A stretch of DNA of 64,000 nucleotides from Zeimonas sp003577305 (GTDB lineage: Bacteria > Pseudomonadota > Gammaproteobacteria > Burkholderiales > Burkholderiaceae_E): contig SZOX01000005.1 in the NCBI GenBank assembly GCA_030263385.1, positions 122,469 to 186,468 of the forward strand, in the 5' to 3' direction. Positions within the stretch are counted from its first letter, which is position 1. Each line of letters starts with the position of its first letter. Below the pieces are notes generated by a model. That model searched no databases and was not told the DNA's origin. It worked only from the letters and a program-made list of their open reading frames with translations. Below are positions 58,633 to 64,000 of this stretch, in pieces. Made by a program: the position numbers and the translations under genes.

Positions 58633-59439
58633 ATGGAACTGAAGGTATTCGATGTCGAGCACGGCGCCTGCGCCTTGCTTGCCTGCGATAACGGTACCCG
58701 CCTGATGATTGACTGCGGGCACAATGGTGATACCGGATGGAGGCCCGGGCGCTACCTGCGTGATCAAGGCATATCGCGCCTTGAGATGCTGGCGATCACG
58801 AACTACGACGAGGACCATGTCAGCGGTTTGCCAGACTTGCTGCTGAACGTGGACGTCGAATGGCTGTGGCGGAATCGGTCAGTAACGCCGGGTACTATCC
58901 GGCAACTCAAATCCGAGGACAGCATGGGTCGCGGCATTGAGGCCTTGGTTGGTATGGCATCAAGCTACATCGGCGGCACAGAGGCAACGCCACCGACGTT
59001 CTTGGGAGTCGAGCGGCAGGCTTTCTACAACGACTACCCTGAGTTTGATGATGAAAACAACCTGAGCATGGCTGTGCACCTCCGGATCGCAGGCGTCAAT
59101 TTCCTGTTTTCGGGCGACCTCGAATCGTCAGGGTGGAAAGCACTGCTCCGTCAGCCTGGCTTCCAGAAAGTCGTATCCGAAACGCACGTCCTGATTGCTT
59201 CGCACCACGGCCGCGAGAATGGAATTTGCACCGAGGTCTTCGATATCTACGGATGCAATCCGTTCTACGTTGTCATTTCAGACAAAGGATACATGTACGA
59301 CACCCAGAAAACGGTTCCCTACTATCGCAGTAAAGCTCGGGGCGGGCCGTTCAGGGGAGAAACGAGACACGTGCTGACAACGAGAAATGATGGGAGAATC
59401 ACGTTTGTCTTTCAGAACGGTCAGTGGTGGCCGCAGTGA
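58633..59439 (+). CDS. ComEC/Rec2-like metallo-beta-lactamase-fold hydrolase
   Basis: 268 residues, starting MELKVFDVEHGACALLACDN, the soluble ComEC-type MBL fold. Metal motifs: TNYDEDHVSGLP (the first His of the usual HxDxDH is Asn), LFSGDLES (Asp) and LIASHHGRENG (His). Substrates of such stand-alone proteins are nucleic acids or phosphodiesters. It is plus strand, downstream of the helicase/membrane fragments and convergent with prophage lysis genes. The missing first His may alter metal binding. Confidence 0.82.
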   Translation: MELKVFDVEHGACALLACDNGTRLMIDCGHNGDTGWRPGRYLRDQGISRLEMLAITNYDEDHVSGLPDLLLNVDVEWLWRNRSVTPGTIRQLKSEDSMGRGIEALVGMASSYIGGTEATPPTFLGVERQAFYNDYPEFDDENNLSMAVHLRIAGVNFLFSGDLESSGWKALLRQPGFQKVVSETHVLIASHHGRENGICTEVFDIYGCNPFYVVISDKGYMYDTQKTVPYYRSKARGGPFRGETRHVLTTRNDGRITFVFQNGQWWPQ

Positions 59440-59471
59440 CCTGATGGTCACTTGTTTGCGCATGAACTTGG

Positions 59472-59933
59472 CTACGCCAATACCAATTGAGCCTCAGCTG
59501 CCCGTCGCGCCACCAGCCCTGGTAGAACTTTACCGCCGCCATACACCCACCGTCGCAGTTCCTTGGCCGCGCTCGACCACTCCCGCTGGTTGACCCGTCG
59601 GCGCAGGGTCGAGGTCTGCAGCCGTCCGGCGCCGAGGTTGAACGTGAAGTCGACAATGGCTGCGAGCCGTCCCTCTGGCTCGGTGTAGAGCACCGGACAG
59701 CAGCGCAGCGTGGCGGCGAGCGCGGTTCGCAGATCCTGGGCCAGATAGATCTCGCCCTCATCCTCGGTGATCGGCGGATGGTCGGGCTTGCAAAGGTGCC
59801 CGTAGCCGATGGTCCAGTACCCTGCCGGGCAGATGTAAGGGTGTGCGCGGCGCTGCGGATCACGCTTGGGAACACGATGGAAGCCCTCGAAGCGTTTGGC
59901 CAGCTCAATGGCCGCCGGCGGTACCTCGATCAC
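59472..59933 (-). CDS. phage endolysin, GH24 lysozyme
   Basis: 153 residues. T4/P21-type lysozyme: AIELAKRFEGFHRVPKRDP with the catalytic Glu in RFEGF, then YICPAGYWTIGYGHLCKP with the Asp/Thr triad members, and LAAIVDFTFNLGAGRLQTSTL. No signal peptide, so it needs the holin encoded next to it. Overlaps the holin gene (ATGA). Part of a truncated prophage cassette. Confidence 0.92.
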   Translation of the reverse strand: MIEVPPAAIELAKRFEGFHRVPKRDPQRRAHPYICPAGYWTIGYGHLCKPDHPPITEDEGEIYLAQDLRTALAATLRCCPVLYTEPEGRLAAIVDFTFNLGAGRLQTSTLRRRVNQREWSSAAKELRRWVYGGGKVLPGLVARRAAEAQLVLA

Positions 59934-60406
59934 GGCCGAACCCGATCGAATACGCGCCCGAGGAACCAGAAGTTAAGGACGCCCGCCCACAGGGCCTGGT
60001 CGGCGTCGGTCCAGGCGTGGAGGACGGCCTCTCCCCAGCCGGCACCGGCGTTCAGTGCCGCCATGAACGTGGCGGTCTTGGCCGCGCAGTACAACGCCAT
60101 GAACCAGTAGGTAATGACCGGCCGCACGCTGGTGGAGAGCGCGTCGGCCCCCCGGACACCGGACCGCTGCCCCTGAGCGGCCACGGCCTCGCGCAGGGCC
60201 TCGATCGCGCCGCTGTTCCAGGCGGCCTCGCCGGCGGCGCCGATCTCGGCCATGCGCTGCGCGCCGCGCAGCCTCTCGAACTCCAGCGCCTTGTCCTGCA
60301 TCGCCAGCTCGTGGCCGCGCTCGCCCTTGCGGTCGAGCCATTTGAGGATCTCCGGCGCCAGACGGAAGGCCCCGCCGAGGAGGCCGCCAAGCAGGGTCTC
60401 GATCAT
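59930..60406 (-). CDS. phage holin, 3TM type
   Basis: 158 residues. GTA_holin_3TM-like: an amphipathic N terminus (LLGGLLGGAFRLAPEILKWLDRKGER), helical middle, then PVITYWFMALYCAAKTATFMAAL and a last hydrophobic segment LWAGVLNFWFLGRVFDR. It makes the inner-membrane lesion for endolysin release. It is between DUF6127 and endolysin genes, with 4-base overlaps on both sides. Confidence 0.88.
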   Translation of the reverse strand: MIETLLGGLLGGAFRLAPEILKWLDRKGERGHELAMQDKALEFERLRGAQRMAEIGAAGEAAWNSGAIEALREAVAAQGQRSGVRGADALSTSVRPVITYWFMALYCAAKTATFMAALNAGAGWGEAVLHAWTDADQALWAGVLNFWFLGRVFDRVRP

Positions 60407-60693
60407 TGGCCACCTCCGAACACCTTGAGTTTGATGACGGCGCCCGCGACCAGGGCCAGGAGGAAGCCGGTGGTCACGAGGCGGATCACGGTCTGCCAGG
60501 CGGTGTGCTTGGCGGTGTTGAAGGCTTCGAGCAGGCCGCGCAACTCGCGGATGTCGTTCGCCGCCTCGGGACCATCAAGGCCGACGTCGGCCAGGGCGCG
60601 CCTCGCGCCGCGTTCGGCGGCGCGTGCGAGCAGATCCTCGAATTCGTCGCGCGGCATGACGACCATGCCGTCTTGCAGGGTGGGTAGGTTCAT
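60403..60693 (-). CDS. DUF6127-type phage membrane protein
   Basis: 96 residues from ATG 60693. Conserved start MNLPTLQDGMVVMPRDEFED, helix ARRALADVGLDG, and one C-terminal membrane helix VIRLVTTGFLLALVAGAVIKL. The family is found in prophage/GTA lysis cassettes next to 3TM holins; function unknown, perhaps a spanin- or antiholin-like helper. Overlaps the holin start. Confidence 0.82.
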   Translation of the reverse strand: MNLPTLQDGMVVMPRDEFEDLLARAAERGARRALADVGLDGPEAANDIRELRGLLEAFNTAKHTAWQTVIRLVTTGFLLALVAGAVIKLKVFGGGQ

Positions 60694-60758
60694 TGTCGGT
60701 CTCCGGAAACGAAGAACCCGCCTGGTGGCGGGTTCGTTGGATGACGGAAGGAAAGCGA

Positions 60759-61112
60759 TCAGAAGGCGATGCCTGGACTCCAGCCAGTCGCCTTGTAGAC
60801 GGAGAGCACGCCCTCGTCCTCGACGAAGCAGGTCCAGCCGATCTTGGGGATGTGGTACTCCCACGCGCCCACGATGCGCACCGCGATCTGGTCGGTGCGA
60901 CCTGCCCAGGCGCCGGTAGCACCGACCGGGATGATGTAGCGATCGCCGTTTGCGGGGCTGGCCGGCGGTGTCGCCAGGTCGCGGTCTATGACCGACAGGC
61001 TGACGACGGCACCCAGCCGTTTCAGGTTGGCGTCCATGCCGGCGGCCCAGCCGCTTTCGCCGAGGGTCCAGCCGTAGTTCAATCCGAGGTTCGGGTCAGT
61101 GACTGCGGGCAT
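60759..61112 (-). CDS. DUF2793-type phage protein
   Basis: 117 residues. Start DPNLGLNYGWTLGESGWAAGMDANL, then NGDRYIIPVGATGAWAGRTDQIAV and WEYHIPKIGWTCFVEDEG (in parts), the usual DUF2793 pattern of virion-associated proteins placed after tail-tip genes. Its start touches the stop of the tail-protein remnant. Confidence 0.85.
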   Translation of the reverse strand: MPAVTDPNLGLNYGWTLGESGWAAGMDANLKRLGAVVSLSVIDRDLATPPASPANGDRYIIPVGATGAWAGRTDQIAVRIVGAWEYHIPKIGWTCFVEDEGVLSVYKATGWSPGIAF

Positions 61113-61546
61113 CAGATGCCTCCGTAGTATTTGTCGTAGGAAAGTCCGTAGCCGGCGCGCTCGAACGCGATCGAGTGTTTCTGCAGGCTGATCACGCCTG
61201 AGCGGTTGGACTCGAGCTCGATGCGCAGCGCGGCGTTGGGGCGGCCAAGGCCGGAGTCGGCGGTGTCGTCGGCCAGGGTGTAGGTCTGGCTGGTACCGGT
61301 CAGGCCGCCGTAGGTGCGGCGCAGGCTGCCGGCTTCCCCGTAGATGCGCAGCGTGTAGGTCACGCCGGCCTCTGGACCAATGTTGCCGTTGGTCTGGGGC
61401 ACCAGGCTCACGGTCTGGCTCAGCCGATCGCGGTGCGCCCAGGAGATCACCAGGTCGCCCTTGACCACCGCGGGGTAGGCGACGTTGTTGATCTTGACGT
61501 TGCCCGGCGGGTAGGGTCGGTTTTGTCGCCGGTTCATCGCCAGGGA
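61112..61546 (-). pseudogene. C-terminal remnant of a phage tail-tip (host-interaction) protein
   Basis: About 145 residues reading SLAMNRRQNRPYPPGNVKIN, then WAHRDRLSQTVSLVPQ, TYTLRIYGEAGSLRRTYGGL and the end GLSYDKYYGGI. This is the last part of large GTA/phage tail proteins, which are normally over 1000 residues. Sequence upstream of 61546 is unrelated and runs into the GIY-YIG-like gene. The tail gene, and all head and tail genes before it, have therefore been removed. An ATG at 61537 is in frame but probably fortuitous. Confidence 0.75.
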
Positions 61547-61580
61547 GTCGGTCGGAGCCGATGTTCGAGGATGTCCTCTT

Positions 61581-62069
61581 TCATGCCTGTCCGCCCTCGC
61601 GATCGATCCGTTGGCTGGCGAATCCCTCGAACTGAGGCCGGAGGCGGCACTGCAGAAATGCCTCAAGGAGGTTGAGGACGTGGACACCGAGCGACGCATC
61701 GAGGATGAAGTTCACCCGATCGGTGTGCTCCCTGATCCAGCCGGGGACGTTCGTCTCGTTCAGGCCAGCGACGCCGATGCGCTCGCCGTGTTTGATCAAC
61801 GAGGCTGCCAGAGTGCTCTTCGCGCTGCCGGCGTTGTAATGTTGAGCTGTGTAGCGAGCAGCGCTGTTGGGGCCGACCTTCCCGACCTTCAGCACATGAG
61901 GTCCAAACGAGAAGACGTACACCGCCATGGTGCCGGGCGGTAGTGCCTTGGGCGGCACATGCGGTGCAGGGCGCCGCTCGATCGCGATGGCGTCATGCGC
62001 CAACGAGACGCCAGCCGTGCCAGCGACACGGCGAAAATCCTCCAAGAGCAGATCAGGATTCCAGGTCAT
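61581..62069 (-). CDS. GIY-YIG-like nuclease-family protein attached to AbiE operon
   Basis: 162 residues from ATG 62069, overlapping the abiEii stop (ATGA). The core MAVYVFSFGPHVLKVGKVG, PNSAARYTAQHYNAG and NLLEAFLQCRLRPQFEGFASQR resembles divergent GIY-YIG proteins: YVF/KVGKVG in place of GIY/YIG, a following Arg, and a late Glu. DNA-cleaving function is inferred. The overlap makes it the third gene of the AbiE operon, which is not part of classical AbiE. Confidence 0.6.
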   Translation of the reverse strand: MTWNPDLLLEDFRRVAGTAGVSLAHDAIAIERRPAPHVPPKALPPGTMAVYVFSFGPHVLKVGKVGPNSAARYTAQHYNAGSAKSTLAASLIKHGERIGVAGLNETNVPGWIREHTDRVNFILDASLGVHVLNLLEAFLQCRLRPQFEGFASQRIDREGGQA

Positions 62070-62998
62070 CGGCTGGATTCCTCGCTGCTCGACGTCCACC
62101 CATTTCCGGCAAGCCATGTTTGCGAAAATGCAGCATCTTGCTGGAGCGCGTCCAGCGGGAATGACAGGAAGGCACGCAGACCGGCAACGACCTCGGAAAG
62201 CTGAAGCTCGTCCAAGGCATTCTTTCTCAAGAATGCTTGCCACTGGGTCTGCTTCTGCCGATCCTGCGCGAATTCGTCGTTCAGGCCGAAAGGGACGCCG
62301 TCCGGCAGCGGCGTCCTGCGGCGCTCGAAGGTGGCGTGGATCGCCTTGCACAGGAGCTCGCCGTCGAAGTCGGTGTAGCGCGCGACAAGACCCAGAGGTC
62401 GAAGTAATCCTTCATGCGGCTGTTGGCGATGCCGAGTGACACCAGCGCCTCCAGCTTTTCGGCGATCACGGTGTACCGGGGGTAGGCGCGCAGCCTTGGG
62501 GCTGGCATGTCCGGCAGCATCACCGGGTAGTCGACGGCCTCGGGGCCGGGCGTCACGGCGTCGCCGAAACCCACGTCGACCTGCACGTGGCATCGGGCAC
62601 CGTCCAACAGGCCGATCAGCGTGATCCGGACACCCGAGTAGTTGGCCTCCTTGCGGATCTCCTCCGCGTGTACCGAGTCAGGCTGGAAGCGTATGCCGTC
62701 GTCCAGTTCCACCGTACAGATGTCCCGAAACGCCGCCTCGACATACGGGATCTCGGCCGAGCCGAAGCCCAACAGATCGGCGTCGCGTGTCGGGCGATGT
62801 GGGATGTCGAACCACAAGTCGAACAGCAGCGCGCCTTTCAGCAGGAACTGGTCGGCGTGAGGGGAAATGCTGAGCCGGTAAAGCAGGCAGGCGCTCAAGC
62901 GCATAGCGGGTCAAGATCAGATTGAAGTCCTGCCGGGTCTCGCGGGCGCGGTTGAGCAGGCGGGCGCGCACCGAGGCGGCCATGTTGCGCTGGTTCAT
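62066..62998 (-). pseudogene. abiEii: AbiEii nucleotidyltransferase toxin with two frameshifts
   Basis: The start MNQRNMAASVRARLLNRA at 62998 overlaps the antitoxin stop. A CCTG duplication at about 62884-62891 shifts the frame. The middle part then reads LYRLSISPHADQFLLKGALL and RPTRDADLLGFG, the nucleotidyltransferase core (GxS replaced by the AbiEii KGA..R.T.D.D pattern). A GC repeat (GCGCGCG, 62378-62384) shifts it back into the original frame for ARYTDFDGELLCKAIHATF to the end. The two insertions (4 and 2) sum to six bases. AbiEii toxins modify tRNA or nucleotide pools to abort infection; this copy should be inactive unless slippage restores it. Confidence 0.85.
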
Positions 62999-63594
62999 GA
63001 CAGGCTTTCCATGTAGGGGCGCATCACATTGGCCACACGGCACAGCGCAGCAAAACGCCACAGCTCATCCATGCTGACGCGCTTGGCACGCCAGGACTCC
63101 TGCAGCGCCTCCAGCGCGACATCCAGGCCGATCTTGTTGCGGAACTTGAAGCAGTCGGCCACCGTCCGGGCGACGTTGGTCACTCGCACCGGCACACCAT
63201 CGATGAGGTGCTCCTCGATCCCCTCCGTCAGCGCGGCGCCAGAGAAGCGCACGATGCGCAGCGGGGGATAGTCCATCTTTGGCGCGCGTGCCTTGTTGGG
63301 GATTGCCAGCCAGACCTCAAACGGCGACTGTGTGGTGAGTTCATGTAGGCGAAGTGCCGACAGCAGGCAGATGATGGCTTGCGGGTGCTTGCGTGCGACC
63401 TCGGCGAGTGCACCGTGTTCCGAGACGGGCCGGTCCGGAATCGCGTACAGGCCCCGTCCCACGCGCTGGAGCAGCCCTTGGCGCACCAGCCGCGTGAGGG
63501 CGACCGTGGGCAGACCACGCTCATTGAGATCGCGTGGGCGAATAAGGCCGCGCTGGGCGGCAAGATCCAGAATGTTCTGGTGCGAACTGTCCAT
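62995..63594 (-). CDS. abiEi: AbiEi-family antitoxin
   Basis: 199 residues from ATG 63594. Winged-helix N terminus (ILDLAAQRGLIRPRDLNERGLPTVALTRLV and LQRVGRGLYAIPD, in parts), then the AbiEi domain with ALRLHELTTQSPFEVWLAIP, GVPVRVTNVARTVADCFKFRNKIG and the end ANVMRPYMESL. It represses its promoter and neutralises AbiEii. Intact, while its toxin partner is frameshifted. An upstream TTG start at 63630 is possible but would lie inside the operator. Confidence 0.9.
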   Translation of the reverse strand: MDSSHQNILDLAAQRGLIRPRDLNERGLPTVALTRLVRQGLLQRVGRGLYAIPDRPVSEHGALAEVARKHPQAIICLLSALRLHELTTQSPFEVWLAIPNKARAPKMDYPPLRIVRFSGAALTEGIEEHLIDGVPVRVTNVARTVADCFKFRNKIGLDVALEALQESWRAKRVSMDELWRFAALCRVANVMRPYMESLS

Positions 63595-63615
63595 GCCGTC
63601 ATGATGTTGCGAAAC

Positions 63616-63641
63616 GTCGGTAGCTGTCAAGAACTACCGAC
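63616..63641. promoter_or_regulatory. abiE operator: inverted repeat GTCGGTAG-N10-CTACCGAC
   Basis: Perfect 8-bp arms, 22 bases upstream of the abiEi start. The spacer contains TTGACA on the minus strand (63630-63625), a candidate minus-35 element. AbiEi antitoxins are known to bind inverted repeats upstream of their own gene. Confidence 0.65.
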
Positions 63642-64000
63642 AAAACACAACTGACATGGGTTCCTTTGCCTGCCGATGCCGCAATCCAACCGTTTGATTC
63701 GTCAGCACGTAACGCATTGATCTGTATGAGTCCGCGTTGCGGCCTCTGCGGCCTTCGGCCCTTAGTCGGCGAGCGAGGCTGGAGAGAAGAACGGCCAGGA
63801 GAGAGCGAAATGGGTCCGAGATGGGCGAGACGACCGGAGGAAGGAAGTCCGCAGGAATCCGCGAGAGTCCCCGCGAACACGCGGGAGCGCGCAAGAAAAA
63901 AGGTTCTTCGCGGAATCCGGGGGTAGAAACGGTTGACGGCAGTTGAAGGGGTAGATTGGGGGTTGCCAAACGAACCCATTCCACCCGATCTATGCCGTCA
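63642..64000. other. terminal 359 bases without a supported gene
   Basis: An open frame on the minus strand (63634-63984) has a Pro/Arg/Ser-rich composition and no recognisable motif. It may simply be a low-stop GC-rich stretch or the tail of a gene entering from outside the window. No tRNA, repeat or promoter is convincing here. Confidence 0.3.

Noticed and set aside
63634..63984. Minus-strand open frame at the window end
   Set aside because: Low-complexity, Arg/Pro/Ser-rich, no motif; could be the tail of an outside gene but unsupported.

Overview
The window comes from a high-GC, chemolithotrophic sulfur-oxidising proteobacterium, most likely a betaproteobacterium. The inference rests on a nearly complete reverse-type dissimilatory sulfite reductase locus (dsrA,B,E,F,H,C,M,K,L,J,O,P,N,R plus a siroheme-precursor methyltransferase), the AMP-generating adenylylsulfate route (sat, aprM, aprB, aprA) and a cytoplasmic sulfite:quinone oxidoreductase (soeABC), all packed into about 32 kb. 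No sox genes, rRNA, intact tRNA or CRISPR array were seen.

Layout. 1-1.7 kb: end of a metallophosphoesterase and AMP nucleosidase. 1.7-12.1 kb (minus strand): soeA-soeB-soeC, then sat-aprM-aprB-aprA, a hypothetical gene, a SlyD-like isomerase and a 53-residue ORF. 12.2-14.2 kb (plus): a NarX/NarL-like two-component pair. 14.2-27.6 kb (minus): the dsr operon in order dsrABEFHCMKLJOPNR followed by a uroporphyrinogen methyltransferase; dsrL carries an internal deletion and frameshift. 27.8-31.9 kb (plus): a 76-residue protein, an orphan Cas6/Cmx6-like protein, a tandem TusA protein, a hypothetical, a TauD-family oxygenase and a YeeE/YedE transporter. 32-33.4 kb: DsrC paralogue, macro-domain protein and a truncated hydrolase. 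33.4-50.4 kb: housekeeping and stress genes (malate synthase G, HAD dehalogenase, two Hsp20 genes behind a sigma-32-like promoter, trehalose synthesis with a broken otsA, GH15 hydrolase, crcB, CBS protein, thioesterase, YqjI-like regulator, RND efflux trio).

50.4-64 kb is an accessory island of visibly lower GC: a dead Fic copy, parDE, a PIN/HTH pair, an intact Fic protein behind two large inverted repeats, a five-gene minus-strand operon (SLATT 2TM protein, TGT-like, HhH/OGG-like, QueC-like, TIR-like), fragments of a helicase and a membrane protein, an MBL hydrolase, a truncated prophage lysis cassette, and an AbiE-type system whose toxin gene is frameshifted and which carries a third, GIY-YIG-like gene.

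How the genes work together. TusA/DsrEFH/DsrC deliver persulfide sulfur to reverse DsrAB, DsrMKJOP and DsrL handle electrons, and the sulfite produced is oxidised either directly (SoeABC) or through APS with substrate-level ATP formation (AprBA-AprM, Sat). A 15-bp near-identical motif lies upstream of both dsrA and soeA, and a NarL-type regulator is encoded beside soeA. The strongest candidate for an undescribed system is the SLATT-TGT-OGG-QueC-TIR operon. It has the three ancillary enzymes typical of type IV CBASS (Cap9/Cap10/Cap11-like) but no CD-NTase. In its place is a Thoeris-type TIR protein that begins Met followed by six glycines, which suggests N-terminal conjugation by the QueC-like enzyme.
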